Notes: generated by a model from the sequence alone, not told the origin. A stretch of DNA of 64,000 bases from Periplaneta americana (GCF_040183065.1 NC_091125.1:116721121-116785120), one strand, 5' to 3'; shown: positions 22,140-34,233, counted from the first letter of the stretch. Numbers and translations: made by a program.

Positions 22140-23131
22140 CTGGAACAGAAATTGTGGAATAACCAAACATCAACGGCAGCAGACTAAATAATCTAAGGTT
22201 TGCTGATGACGTCGTATTGTTCGCCAAATCACCCAGAGAACTGCAGTCAATGCTCCAAGATTTATGCGACGCCAGCAGATCAGCAGGTCTCCTGATGAAT
22301 ATGACCAAGACACAAGTAATGTCAAATGGGCCGGAGTCACTCATATTAATTGATGGTGCAGAACTACAATACGTGTCTGAATACGTATACCCAGGACAGC
22401 TAGTCTCCTTCCACCAGAAGACAGAGAACGAAATAAAACGAAGGATTTCTCTCGCGTGGAAGGCATTCTGGACTCTCAAGTTCATCGTACTGGAGAGAAC
22501 ACTCAGCAAGAAACTCAGAATGGAAATATTGGAGACCTGCGTAACTCGTGTACTGATATAGTATGGGTGTCAGACATGGTCTGTGACTGCCAAACTTCAT
22601 AACAGTCTCCAAATATTCCAAAGGAAGATGCTGAGAAGGATACTAGGCTTATCACTGAGGGACAGAGTTCCAAACGAAATGCTACAAAAGATGTCAGCAA
22701 TTAAAGATCCAGCACTGCAAGCCACCAACACCAAATGGAAGTGGGGAGGCCATGTTGCACGACTTAGAGACGGAAGATGGACGCAGACAGTCACACTATG
22801 GGATCCCCGCATTGGCAACAGATCACGCGGAAGACCAAGAAGAAGATGAACTGTAGGAAGTCATTGGTCAAGCAGAGCAAGACATAGGGAAGACTGGAAA
22901 AACCTAAGAAGACAAGTGAACAGCGACTAAAACCAGTGCGACAGAAACAAGCGAACAATATCCAACAGTGCAAAATGTGAACCAAGTGAACAGTTCCAAG
23001 GTTGTAAACATCTCTTACGCGGAGTAGCTCACCGCGTGAGACAAATAGAGCTCTCCCTCTATAGGAGGAGGCCTTTGCCCTTAACGGGACACTTTTAGGC
23101 TAATCATTTCATTTCATTTCATTTCATTTCA
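22140..23131 (+). mobile_element. LINE-3 copy (RTE-like): palm to 3' end
   Basis: Plus-strand RTE-like LINE end. One frame runs from INGSRLNNLRFADD (catalytic FADD at 22199-22210) through VVLFAKSPRELQSMLQDL, NMTKTQVMS, EIKRRISLAWKAFW, YGCQTWSVTAK, QIFQRKMLRRILGLSLRDR and KWGGHVARL to GNRSRGRPRRR and REDWKNLRRQVNSD. It is interrupted only by an extra TAG at 22559-22561 and a TGA at 22847-22849 (probably TGG to TGA at the usual Trp). The true end of the frame is TAA at 22928-22930. The 3' UTR (GGAGGAGGCCTTTGCCC, GGGACACTTTTAGGCTAAT) is typical of RTE elements and closes with (ATTTC)n. 5'-truncated just upstream of the palm motif. Confidence 0.9.
23107..23131. repeat. (ATTTC)n tail of LINE-3
   Basis: Four to five pentamer units at the 3' end; short tandem tails are usual for RTE elements. 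Confidence 0.85.
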
Positions 23132-23977
23132 CTTCACTTGTGAACAAAGAATACATTTAATATTCTCATCATATTGACAGCAAAAAAATGCATCCTCCCA
23201 CTCTACTTGGAACTTTCGTACATGGTTTCGAGAGAGACATATCGCTGGCTCAATATTACAAGGTTCTATGTCTATATCAGAAATATTACTACATACACCC
23301 TTTTAACATTTAGCCAGCGATATGCCACTCGCAGGTCAGAGACAAATACAAATGGAACGGAGTTTGACTCCAGTGAGTGAGATGGTGGGAGTTGGCGGAG
23401 GTTAGAAGCAAGCGAAATGCACAGCTATCACTGCGAGCCACAATGTCTCGCGAGTCACGTTCTCACCACGGCTGTCATAGAGTGATTATTGTGTTCGGAT
23501 AATTTTTGACGACTGCGAATGTTGTAACACCCTGGCATTCACAGAGTCATTCATTACATGCCACATTCCAAGGGTAATGCCATAATGAGTCGTAATGTAG
23601 AACTGTCTTGTTGCTGCAAGTCCCAGCTTGTCTGGATTCTTAAAGTCTTTAATCCATGGTCACTTTACAAAATAAAAGAATATAGCCTACGGTAACTGTT
23701 CTTTGGAAGCGATATGTATATCGGAGCAAACGCGGAATGAATACAAAGATTGCAATCAAAGGCATAGTACAGCTCATAATGTACCGAATAAAAATCTTCA
23801 TTTAGAGACCCAATCTATTACTTTTAACTAGTGACCAGTGATGTGTTGTCTTCTCTTTCACATATTCCACAACATTAGATTGTTGAAGATTTTATAGTAA
23901 TCAGTAATGAGTATTGCATTGTTTAATTCTTCTAAATTAATCGTCTTTAAATATGGACTATATAAATTAGAAATATA
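23132..23977. other. no gene; small inverted repeat
   Basis: CATATCGCTGGCT at 23238-23250 is inverted at 23312-23324. Nothing else recognised. Confidence 0.5.
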
Positions 23978-24228
23978 CACTGCGTGGCAAAAGTCTCTCC
24001 GCAGTGAACTCAGAGGCGCGTGGGAGCGCTGAAGTTGGCAGCACTAAGATAAGGCCAGGGAGCAGCGGTGCGGGCCTTGACCTAGAGTAGCAATTTAATG
24101 TAACTTAAAGTAATGTAATTTAGAACGCTTATATTAAATATAGTGGAATTCGTTGCCAACGTAAATGAGTATAACTGAGTGTGCTAAGCGCATCGCCATC
24201 GCTGCGGAGAGACTTATGCCACGCGCTG
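23978..24228. mobile_element. Tc1/mariner-type MITE with TA target duplication
   Basis: The ends are 27-bp inverse copies (CACTGCGTGGCAAAAGTCTC... and ...GAGACTTATGCCACGCGCTG) with two or three mismatches. TA at 23976-23977 and 24229-24230 flank them exactly. 251 bp without coding capacity. Confidence 0.9.
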
Positions 24229-24230
24229 TA

Positions 24231-25208
24231 TTTAATCAAAACATTTCAATGTTTCACATCAGGTGCCGAGATATGTTTATGTTTATCGCTCTTCTACTAA
24301 TTGAATTGAGATACCGCTGCCATGTCTTGTATAAACAATTGTGATCAGCGCGGCGACTATACCAAAAACAAAACACATTGTGACCTGTGATATCTACGAT
24401 GTGTCCCAAAAATGTTTACGAAGGTGAGCCATGCGTGGAAGAATAATAGCGAGGACATATAGCTTCAGTATCAAAGCGTTGCCCTCGTTAACCTGTAGAA
24501 TGGGACTATAATTAATTAGAATACAAATATGTTGTCCTTTTGACTTGGAGTTGTTTGGACTCTGCAGCTGTCATATAAGTAGCTACATCAATCGCCATTG
24601 CTATGAATCACGTATCGGTCGGAGATGGCGATTTCTTGGAGCTCTGCGGAAAAAATGTCAATGGAAATTAGTAAACACACCTTGGCTTTTTATGGGAGAG
24701 GTCTGGAGATCGATTCCCGAAATAGACATTGATATAAAAGTGGTGTTAATAATATATGTCCATAACAAACACATTAGTTCAAATGGTAGGCCACGGATGA
24801 CATTTCGATGATGTTATAAGTACACTGTTACGTTTATTTTCAAGAAGAGTGTGCTATCAAACTAGAGCTAGGAAGCAAGCGGAAAATTAAGATATAAGTC
24901 AGAGCGGTTAATGCAAATGATCGAGGAGCGTGGACGCATAATAACATAAAATTGCTATTGAAACGGCGTGTATCCCTTCCAACCGCCAAACTTAATGTTC
25001 CTCCAAAATTTCTCTGAATAATTGCGAAGTACAGTTGAAAACAACCCTGCAATTAAACTGCAGGAATATAATGGCGAAGATACTCGCATATTTTGAGCTA
25101 AAATGGCGTAGTCACGGCAAGCTGACCTCCGTTTCATAAGGCAGCAGGATACGGCTGCAGGGTGTAACGAAATTCTGTTCTCGTAGAAAATGAAATTGTT
25201 TTTTTTTA
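24231..25208. other. no gene seen
   Basis: Unique sequence; ORFs of 60-88 codons overlap on both strands and show no domain. Confidence 0.6.
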
Positions 25209-25214
25209 ATTCTC

Positions 25215-25215
<1 letters not shown>

Positions 25216-25270
<55 letters not shown>
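25216..25270. repeat. (TAA)n microsatellite
   Basis: About eighteen TAA units directly before a SINE-C tail. Confidence 0.95.
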
Positions 25271-25272
25271 TG

Positions 25273-25506
25273 TGTTGGTAATTTAACGACGCTGTATCAA
25301 CTACTAGTTTATATAGCGTCGATAAAATTGGTAGTAGCGAGATAAGACCGAGGATTCGCCGTAGATTACCTGATATTCGTCTTAAAATTGGAAAAAACCT
25401 CGGAAAAACCGAATCAGGTAATCAGTCCAAGCGGGAATCGAACTCACATCACAGTCCAACTACGGATCAGTAAGCAAATGCGCTACCACCTGAGCTACGC
25501 CGATGG
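25273..25506 (-). mobile_element. SINE-C copy
   Basis: Antisense. The left end is the 3' module (AATTTAACGACGCTGTATCA, TATATAGCGTCG); then GAGGATTCGCCGTAGATTAC, ATCAGGTAAT and the damaged B box near 25435 (GCGGGAATCGAACTC); the head at the right is CTACCACCTGAGCTACGCCG. Near full length, older than the 54-kb copy by number of changes. Confidence 0.85.
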
Positions 25507-25951
25507 CTATCATAATAATCACAATCGAAATCATATCAACAACAGACACGTTTCATATTGATGGATGGTTCGGATTTTCCATCTCTATCTCTGATGATAC
25601 GAATTCCCCATCTCTTCTTCGGATTCTATTTTTCTTTCGGTTGATAATTTAAGTCTTGTTTGTTAATATTCCCATCTTTATTCCTTGCTACTCTTTATTT
25701 TTCTTTGCCTTCTCATTCCTGTCCCTCTTCACATTTTACCCATCTTTGTTTTCTTTATTCCTCTCCTACACCTAAGATCACCTTTTAGTCTGAGAAACTC
25801 TCGCAAAAAATCCAACCAGTTAATCAGCCATATCAGGCCGAGCGGGAATGGAAACTTCGCCTTAGAACAGCTTCGGTTCAACAGACTAGCTCTTTAGTCA
25901 TGAAGTGGGGCGGGGGCTCAGAATTGGTAACACTGTATAAATATTTTCTAG
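25507..25951. other. no gene; SINE-C fragment at ~25785-25900
   Basis: 25785-25900 (AAATCCAACCAGTTAATCAG, GCCGAGCGGGAATGG) resembles the middle and head of SINE-C in antisense, without the 3' module. The rest is pyrimidine-rich unique sequence. Confidence 0.5.
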
Positions 25952-26180
25952 TAGGTTATTTAATGAAGCTGCATCAACTACTAAGTTATTTAGCGTCGGT
26001 GGAATTGATGTTAGCGAGATGGTATTTGGCGAGAAGAGGATTCGCCGTGTGATTACCTAACATTCGCCTACAGTTGGGGAACCTCGGAAAACCCAACCAG
26101 ATAATCACCACAAGAGCTAATCGAACCCACGCAATTCGGGAACAACAGCGCTACCGCCTGAGCTACGTCGTTTGCACAGA
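25952..26180 (-). mobile_element. SINE-C copy, diverged
   Basis: Antisense: GGTTATTTAATGAAGCTGCA, GTTATTTAGCGTCGG, GGATTCGCCGTGTGATTACC, AAACCCAACCAG, and the head CGCTACCGCCTGAGCTACG. A decayed B box (GCTAATCGAACCC). Confidence 0.8.
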
Positions 26181-27057
26181 AGTGGTTAAATCGAAGCCTT
26201 TAAATGTTTGTCACTTCCAAAATTACACATTTTTACACAGGCATTCCTGTGTCCATTGTAATAACTAAAATAGACTATTTTGACGTCAATACATCTTTAA
26301 CCCTTAAATTGGCAAAACTTCATTTCTCACACTAGTTTATTAAACCGTGTCGGACTGTAAAGAAAACAACTATCGCAATGTCCATATTTTATATGTTGTA
26401 CAATAGTAGTACAGTAGTATACTGTTGTACAATATACGTAGCAGGGTGAACCATTCCAACACTATAACTTCGTGACTAATAACACGATTGAAATAAATGT
26501 GGTCTCGTTCGATCGGATATTCAACTACGATGCGAGCATGACCTTGAATTCGCGCCACGTATGTGCTAGGCGCGGGTGGTAGTCCGCGGCCACTGATGGC
26601 CGTTTTGGGTGTGAGCGATAGTTTCCAGGCGATATATCTCACGACTGCAATGTGCTAGCGCGCTGGTTTTGGTGCTAAACTAAAGATATAGTCTAGGTCT
26701 GTTCATTTAAGCCAGACGTATTCACGTTAAAACCCACGGCCGTGCCCCCGATAGAGCCACACTCGATTTTTTTTGTTTAGTCTTCAATTTAAATTGCACT
26801 ATACTGGGAGATAAGGAAATAAAAAGAACTACCAATACAGTTATTTTCAGGAGTTGTTGGCATGCTTCTTAATGGTGACAAAATCTTGCGATTGCTGTTG
26901 AAACATTTTTAATGACTAGTAGTAGTGGGCATGTGAATTTCACTGTAATTTATAATATGTATATAAAAAACTGCGTGTTGCATAAAATCTCACCGCAAAT
27001 CTCACCTCTGGTGATAAAGACTGATTTTTTTTTACTTCAATAGCCTAATCCTCTATC
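26181..27057. other. no gene; CpG-rich patch 26480-26760
   Basis: CAGGGTGAACCATTCCAAC near 26443 could be a DNA-transposon terminus. The following ~300 bp has many CpG but no open exon with splice signals that I can defend. Confidence 0.4.
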
Positions 27058-27616
27058 TGCTATCCTGAGCAAGATTAATCCAGTACCTACCATCATATGA
27101 CACCTCCTTCCCATCTATGTCTCGGCCTCCCCAAAGGTATTTTTTCTCTCAGGTCTCCCAATTCATACTCTTTACTCATTTCTGGATTTACACATACGTG
27201 CTACATGCCCTACCCATCTCAAAATTCTGGATTTAATGCTCCTAATTATGTTAGCTGAAGAATACGATGCTTGCAGTTCTGTGTTGTGTAACTTTCTCCA
27301 TTCTTCTGTAACTTCATCTCTGTTAGCCCCAAATATTTTTCTAAGCTTCTTATTCTCTAACATCCTTGACCTCTGTTCCTCTCTCAATGTAAGAGTCCAA
27401 GTTTCACAACCATTCAAAACAACCGGTAATATAACTGTTTTATAAATTCTAGCTTTAAGTTTTTTTTTTTTTTTTAAGCAGATTGGAATGACAAATTCTT
27501 TTCAATCGAATAATAGCAGATATTTCCGATAGGCTATTTATTTTGCTTTTAATTTCCTCTCTAGTGTCATTTATATTTGTTACTGTTGCTCCAAGATATT
27601 TGAGTTTTTCCACCTC
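27058..27616 (-). mobile_element. LINE-1 copy B: thumb/C-terminal part
   Basis: Minus strand gives EVEKLKYLGATVTNINDTRE (27.61-27.55 kb), CETWTLTLREEQRSRMLENK, RKIFGANRDEVTEEWRKLHN and WVGHVARM, the same order as the copies at 36.6 and 56.0 kb. A ~22-bp deletion near 27105 and a T-run expansion near 27470 break the frame. It stops at 27616 where the other copies continue toward the palm, so this is the 5'-truncation point. The 3' tail is lost. Confidence 0.85.
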
Positions 27617-27620
27617 GGAC

Positions 27621-27632
27621 AAAACAGATTCG
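27621..27632. repeat. target duplication of SINE-B, left
   Basis: AAAACAGATTCG, repeated at 27883-27894. The A-run of the right copy merges with the SINE tail. Confidence 0.8.
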
Positions 27633-27882
27633 TCCACATCTGTGGAATAACGGTTAGCGCGTCTGGCCGCGAAACCAGGTGGCCCGGGTTCGATTCCCTG
27701 TCCGGGCAAATTACCTGGTTGAGGTTTTTTCCGGGGTTTTCCCTCAACCCAATATGAGCAAATGCTGGGTAACTTTCGGTGCTGGACCCCGGACTCATTT
27801 CACCGGCATTATCACCTTCATCTCATTCAGACGCTAAATAACCTGAGTTGTTGATAAAGCGTCGTAAAAGAACCTACTAAAA
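27633..27882 (+). mobile_element. SINE-B copy beside LINE-1
   Basis: Full-length: TCTGTGGAATAACGGTTAGC, GCCGCGAAACCAGGTGGCCC, B box GGTTCGATTCCC, GAGCAAATGCTGGG, CCGGCATTATC, GACGCTAAATAACC, AAAGCGTCGTAAAAG and an A tail. It lies about 15 bp from the LINE-1 truncation point, not within LINE sequence. Confidence 0.95.
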
Positions 27883-27894
27883 AAAACAGATTCG

Positions 27895-28260
27895 GCGAAA
27901 GAATATTCCAATTCTCTGCCGGGAGCAGAACCCGCTCCTCTAAATATGTAGATTAAAAAGGTAGCACGATCCCGAGTTAAAGCGGTCGGAGCGTGATTCT
28001 GGCCATTCACCTCCTCTTAGCGCTAAAGCTCCTGGTGCCTGCATACCTGTATCACTCCCAAGTAGCGCGATGTGTTGATGCAGCATCTGCGCAGTGCTTA
28101 TCCGCTCGTGGCGCCTGGCGTCGGGCTTGCTCCTCAGTCTCGCTGTGGAGGGTGCCGCGGTCGCACGTGCGCCGGATCGCAGGCAGTTGTTTCGCGGTGA
28201 TTGTCATAGTAACCTCGGGAGACAGTTGAACGCCGCAGGTTAAAACTCTTAGCAGTGTTG
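27895..28260. other. CpG-rich island, gene not established
   Basis: From about 27960 to 28230 the sequence is GC- and CpG-rich (GTGGCGCCTGGCGTCGGGCT, GTCGCACGTGCGCCGGATCG), unlike the AT-rich surroundings. A 78-codon plus frame (27993-28229) has a hydrophobic start (ILAIHLLLALKLLVPAYL) and then Arg/Ser/Ala-rich sequence. It could be a promoter or 5' exon, or an unrecognised GC-rich repeat. No consensus splice donor follows directly. Confidence 0.3.
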
Positions 28261-31140
28261 CGTGCTTCCCAGGGTTGGCTCACTGGATCTAAATGACCAT
28301 CTGTGTTAAAATTCGATGCGTTATTTTTAATTAAAAAACGAATGCAACTGAATCTGGTGAAAATGTTTGTAGTTTTTTTACCTTTCGTAAGATTTTAATC
28401 GTTTGTGATGGAAGTTCTGTGTTGTTAAAGAACCGTTTTCGTTTATTCAAGGTTGGTTACTACTGCAATAAGATTATTACATAATTTTATCGTTTACTTC
28501 GTTTATCGTTTACCTATTGACCTGATCCTGACTTCAAGAGAATTCTTACTCCCATCTTATCAGAAAGCGTCCGATATATGAATACCTATGTTTTCTGGGT
28601 TTGTAATTTAGCATTATTTTGGCGGGATTTTGTTGGGTTTCTTAAAATTTGTGTTTAGTACTCGTATGTATGTTTCTATAACATTAGCTATGTTAAATAT
28701 ATTATCCAGTTCTCTTCTCGTGTTAAACTTTTTTAAATTATGCATCCAGTCACCAAATGCAAGAATCTCATCTCTACTGACTCAATTATAAAAAAATACA
28801 CTTTTCAGTTTATAATTTTCCCTCGCTTAACTCAACGTAGGCACCACCATCATTTAGTAAAATGTTAATTGTGTACATTTCCAAGAATTTCTTGTTCAGT
28901 ATTAATCTTATTTTTAAAGATATTTGAAATTTCTCTGTTTTATATTTATATATTTTTTAAGCAGTTACAATTACAATTTATACTGTGTGTGATATTATTG
29001 TTTGAATTTTTTAATGCAATTTCCTTTTAGTAGGCCTAACTGATAATGTAATAACTTATAAAATCATCTGCTATATTCTCAAGGTATTTAAGACGTGATC
29101 TTTGGATACCGTATTAAGATTAACCAAAAACAGTTTAATCATATTTTAGAAGTATATCCTTTATTTTTAGAATCCTTAAATAATAGTGTCTTTTTTCGCA
29201 CTGTCTAATGACCTCGACATTGAAAATTATACTTAAAGTTGAGGATAGAGAAATAACACGTTTCGTCCTCGATTTCTTATGAATTTTAATTTGTAATACT
29301 TTAAGAAACTTTAATTCAGGCAGATCTCGTGTCATCTAAGCTAGTTAGCTATCGACTACATCACGAATCCCGCACAAAAGATTACGACACGTAATTTGTA
29401 TCTTGAAGTGGATTGTAACATATGGTGTGATATTGTCCACTTTTCTTTTAAACTTTGCCAATTTCTTCAGGTTTTCGTAAAGATTTTACTCTTCAATGAC
29501 AAGAATTTATAGTGTAAATTACACAAACTCCATCATAATATCAAGAGGCATTTAATTTCTGTAAACATAGCAATACTCATTCACATATTTCTTTTATTTT
29601 CTGTATTTTATATCCGTGTAAAATTTAGTTTCTTTACTTTCTGGAACGATTAACAAATTACATTCTCAGAAACTAGTGACACAATCCTACCCTAGTCACA
29701 GCCTGAAATATATTTATTTTATTTAAATTTTAAACTTATAGTAATTCCACGATATAATGTTATGTATAGTTGTTTTGTTATATTTTATGAGTGTAGGCAT
29801 ATTTAAATGTAACGATACGTATGCTCAGAGATACGAGCAATCGTGTGCTGTGTCAATTGTTTGTAAAAGTGGCAATAGTTCCCATTTATTCTGAAGAGTA
29901 TCGAATCGCGTGCTTCCGAATACATATAATATGTTACAGAATGAGGACGTGCAATGTTTGTGAATCATATAGCTCTTTGTTTTCATACAACGTAGTCTAA
30001 AAGGTCAAGTTTACGATACTTTTTAAAGTAATTCGACGATAGCTCCTTAAAGTATTAAAGCTTTTGACTAGTTTCTATTAGAGACATAATTCTGTAGAAT
30101 ATTCGTTTCTGCATATTTGAAGACGTACAGTCGCTGTTGTTTTGTTTACCACTTTCTCTAATACAACAAGGATAGAGCAGGGAGAAAATCGTTAGAGCGA
30201 TTTCGATGAAATTGCCACTTGAATAAAAGTAGTTATATTTTCTGGGCATATTTGACTCGTAGATACTGAATATGAACATAGAATTCATCAAAGAGACTAG
30301 GAGAAATCGTCATATACGAATAGGTGGATAGACAGATAGAGGTATGAATGCAAGAACTCGTATTTCCGTGAAAATCTGGAACTGTTTTCACAGCGGCACA
30401 GTGAGGGACTAAGAACAGAACTGAACCGCACATATTTCCTCATTCATTTACGGAGTAACCATTAAACAGTCACATTACGAAAATTTGCGTCTGGTTGTTG
30501 GAAGCGATGCCTAGCGGCGGACTGTGACTGTAACGTACTTCAGCTACCTGTATGGTGTTACATGCAAAATAGAACTAAGTCTGTCTGCATAAAACTGTGA
30601 GGTTATGCTCGTCGTCAGATAGGATTATCTTTAACACTTTAAAATTTTACTTTAATTATTCCCACATGTTTGTGTAAACATATTCCACTTTAGATTAACC
30701 AATATCACATTCCTCTACCAATCTAAGTGGCTAGGGTTCGGTTCTCGGCAGTGAAGTAGATATTTATTTCGTTTTCATAGGGATAGCGTCCCCTTCGAAT
30801 TGTGTTCGTTCTGTGTTTGATGACGATTAAGTCGCAGTAGTGAGGGCGGTAGGAAACAAAATAATGATGGTGATAATAGTAATAATGTCGATGTATATAG
30901 AAGTAGAGTATAATTATTTAAGATTTTTATTGTACTGTACGTACTACGAGGTTTTAGGGTAAATAGAGTTGAACATAATTTATATATAATATAACCCATA
31001 TTATGTAAATAGAATAATTATGTTTATTATTGATTATATATATACGGAAAATTGAGTGATGGCAATGTAACAATTAAAAATTTTTTCATATTTTCTGTAA
31101 TGTGAATAATTATTATGTTTGTATTGGGAATTTAAACATA
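28261..31140. other. AT-rich unique DNA, no gene seen
   Basis: The longest repeat-free stretch of the window. ORFs are 60-80 codons, on both strands, without domain or codon-like composition. A tRNA-like B-box string (GGTTCGGTTCTCGG) occurs alone near 30738. Confidence 0.6.
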
Positions 31141-31830
31141 ATTTTTTATTTTTATTTTATTTTAAATCCGCCACCAACAGAAGCAAGCTTCCAATTATAG
31201 GTGGCTTACATGGATACATTATACGAAATACATAATAAGAAAAAACAAAACAAACAACACAAACGAAAGAAAGAAAATACATACCGGTAATAGATGCTAG
31301 AATTTAATATTAAAGTTAATATAGTGCCAAATGGCAATATAATAATGTAAAATTATTTTTAAAAACTAGAGTAAAAAACATTATTAATACACTTCTTCAT
31401 AATTTAAATATCTAAGAAAATACTAATCTTTTTAATATTGTATGACATTTTTCAACTGTTAAACTGAACTCTAATTGAGAATCACAGTTTAAAGACAGAG
31501 AGTTGTAAGTATTATACATAACAAACAACAGAGAGTTCCTGAAGAAAACAGTTCTAGGAATTGGAATAACAAAAGGTTACCTATGACGTAATTATGTTCT
31601 TTTTACATTGAACTGAAGGAATTTAAGAAAATCACAGTTATTCAATATACCGTTAGCAGTCTTATAGAGTAAAATAATAGCGTATGGCTTATGTTGGAGA
31701 GCGCTACGTCATGCACTATATATGTCAAATATTTGGAAATATCCGAAGTTTCGGAGCTTATCTGCACAATCAGAGGAGGCAAGAAATAGATTTGTTTGTT
31801 GAATCTGTTTATTAGCCGTGGAAAATACAT
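31140..31830 (-). repeat. possible decayed LINE 3' region
   Basis: The minus strand ends in an A-rich AAATAAAATAAAAATAAAAA tail near 31155 and carries no intact frame. Composition and tail resemble the 3' UTR of the LINE at 33.4 kb, but I cannot show homology by eye. Confidence 0.25.
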
Positions 31831-31930
31831 AGCTCTTGGTAATGGATCAAACCGATAAGACTCGCCTTTCCCAGCTTACTTTGATGGTGGCCCCTTATAT
31901 TCTCGCTCTACATGTATGTAGGTGTTTGTC

Positions 31931-32003
31931 TCCTCCTCCTCCTCCTCCTCCTCCTCCTTCTTCTTCTTCTTCTTCTTCTTCTTCTTCTTCTTCTTCTTCT
32001 TCT
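31931..32003. repeat. (CTC)n-(TTC)n microsatellite
   Basis: About nine CTC units then about sixteen TTC units. It creates poly-Ser, poly-Phe and poly-Pro ORFs that are not genes. Confidence 0.95.
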
Positions 32004-32392
32004 CCAGACTTAAGATTTTTAAGGTTGATCCTTTTATTTATCCATCGTTTCTTGGATCCGTCAATGTTTTGTTTTCCTTCAGATTCGAATATCTTTCATC
32101 ATTCGTTCGATATAGTATAGTAGAGTACCCGTGACGTGGGATTTAACACAACTTCGATCCTCGAACTAAGACAACATAGTTCATCACCACAATGGCAACG
32201 AACAAGCATCCATACATTGGACGGAATTCGAACTTTAACCGTTCCTTCCACACAGCGTTAAAGCTGCACGTGTGGTTCGTTCATTGCAGTATACCGGTAA
32301 CAGACTGATAGTCTTAGTGTTGGTAGAAAAACGTCCGAAATACGCTGAAATCATTAGAATATAAAAGATAGCCCAAACAAAGACTTATTGTA

Positions 32393-32393
32393 G

Positions 32394-32469
<76 letters not shown>

Positions 32470-32471
32470 TA
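32393..32471. repeat. (ATTT)n microsatellite
   Basis: About twenty ATTT units ending at the head of SINE-D. Confidence 0.95.
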
Positions 32472-32765
32472 GCTGCCATGGTGGTCTAATGGCTAGAGCG
32501 CTGGACTTATAATCTTGTGGGCCCGGTTTCGATCTCCGGTGTACACCTGATTTATAACTTGTGTTGGGGAAGTCTACGGTCCAGGTAACACGGGGATTTT
32601 CTCCGGGAGCTCCGGTTTCCTTGTGGCATCCCAAAAAATTTCCATAATCATCTCATCGCAAGTCTAATGTAGAACAGCATCCTATGGCGTACCCTGGGCA
32701 ACGACTGTCTGTAAATTGGCTTAGGCCATATACCAAAGCTACATTTACAGCTGAAGTGAATTAGA
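32472..32765 (+). mobile_element. SINE-D copy
   Basis: tRNA-derived SINE of a different family. The head has CCATGGTGGTCTAATGGCTA (A-box region), GAGCGCTGGACTTATAATC, and B box GGTTTCGATCTCC with one inserted T. The body holds AACACGGGGATTTTCTCCGG, GAGCTCCGGTTTCC, TCATCTCATCGCAAGTCTAA and CCCTGGGCAACGACTGT. No GCGTCGTTAAATAA module. No second copy in the window. Confidence 0.75.
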
Positions 32766-33420
32766 TAGTTCATTAAATAGCCAGATGTGATGTCAGAAGT
32801 CATGATCCAAAACTACATAGTGTATAGCAATAAGTCAGTAGTAGCACAGTCTAGTATATACAGTCAGGAAGCTCAATACGTAGTAAATATGCATACATAG
32901 ATAGTTACTCACCACTAGGATCGCTAATATCGCCTCATTACAGGCAATGCAAAATAGTACCGTCACAGTCTATTGTTTCTAGCACCCTCAAAACTCAAGC
33001 TTCGTGACAATATATAGTAGACTGTGGTAGTAGCCAGTAAATGAAAATGCTTCCTTGATTGATGACTTGTACACCAAACAAACGTGGATGCCTAATCAAC
33101 AATAATTTGGAGCTGTGACAAATATGAAGATACTTTGGAAGAACAATTTCGTAGAATAACACTTTAACTTTCTACATTGACATCGTTAATACCGGTACCT
33201 ACTTTATATTTTTTAAAGTTGGAATATTTTAGGCCCTTATTTTCCCCACATAACTCGTAACGAAACTGCATTGGGACACTGCCTTCTTAATTCAGTGTTG
33301 CACCGTGATGTCACAATTTTTTTTAATAGAAAAATAGCCTATGAAGAAGGTCGTGATTCAAACATACATATATCCGAAGCTCTATAGTGTGCAGTTTACT
33401 AGTCAGTTTGCTAGTCACTA
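32766..33420. other. no gene seen
   Basis: Unique AT-rich sequence without recognisable repeats. Confidence 0.6.
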
Positions 33421-33965
33421 TTGTATTGTATTTATTAACATTCCATGGTATTCATACATGCTTACAGCTAGAATATGGAACAAGTCAAAAAACTTAATAC
33501 TATTATAAAATCTTAATTTATAGTCACAGTCTAGATGAAATATATGCAGACGAGATTTACAATATAGTCTACTAGTACAACACATAGTTTTAGTATCAAT
33601 TTCATGAAGTGTTATTGAATGTCATGAATTCACCTACAGAATAGAAGGCGTGAGAAATTAGGTACTTCTTTAATTTGGCCCTAAATAATTTTATGTTTTG
33701 AGTTTCATTTTTTATATCGATAGGGAGGCTATTAAAAATTTTTACTGCCATATAACGCACTCCTTTTTGATAGCACGATAGACTTGCCGATGGAGTATGA
33801 AAGTCATTTTTTTGACGTGTATTTATGCTATGAACTGTTGAATTAGTTACAAAGTTTTCACGATTACATACGAGGAAGACTATTAATAAAGACTATGGAT
33901 TTGAGCTTTGAGACACGGCCTTAATATGAGTGAATAACGAAAGCTAAGTACCCGCTATTAGTTTA
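33421..33965 (-). mobile_element. LINE-6 copy: C-terminus and 3' UTR
   Basis: The minus strand shows, in slightly broken frames, SLSCYQKGVRYMAVKIFNSL then LFRAKLKKYLISHAFYSVGE, the conserved C-terminal block of Jockey/CR1-type polymerases (ASL...KGVYYMGIKIFN.LP....... LKKFL....FYS..E). A ~170-bp 3' UTR follows and ends in an AATACAATACAATA tail near 33421-33440. 5'-truncated at about 33.96 kb. Confidence 0.75.
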
Positions 33966-33972
33966 AAGGAAC

Positions 33973-34145
33973 TTTATTTATTTATTTATTTATTTACTTA
34001 CTTACTTACTTATTTATTTATTTATTTACTTATTTATTTACTCATTTCTTACTTATTTACTTATTTATTTATTTACTTACTTACTTATTTATTTACTTAT
34101 TTATTTACTCATTTCTTACTTATTTACTTATTTATTTATTTAATT
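33973..34145. repeat. compound (ATTT)n/(ACTT)n microsatellite
   Basis: Irregular run of ATTT, ACTT and ATTC units with an internal duplicated block (TCATTTCTTACTTATTTACT occurs twice, about 34043 and 34109). Confidence 0.9.
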
Positions 34146-34233
34146 AATTTATCCACGAACGAATGGATGGACTTATGTAATCTGCTATGAAATACAAGAT
34201 AAAGACTCCTGATCTGTCTCAAATTTTGGTCGT

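Noticed and set aside
27621..27894. SINE-B nested inside LINE-1 copy B
   Set aside because: The sequence beyond the SINE is not LINE-1; the LINE ends at about 27616, so the SINE is only adjacent.
31836..32134. ORFs with poly-Ser, poly-Pro or poly-Phe runs
   Set aside because: Products of the (CTC)n-(TTC)n microsatellite in three frames.
33973..34145. short regularly spaced repeats as a CRISPR array
   Set aside because: Tetranucleotide microsatellite with no unique spacers; the DNA is eukaryotic.
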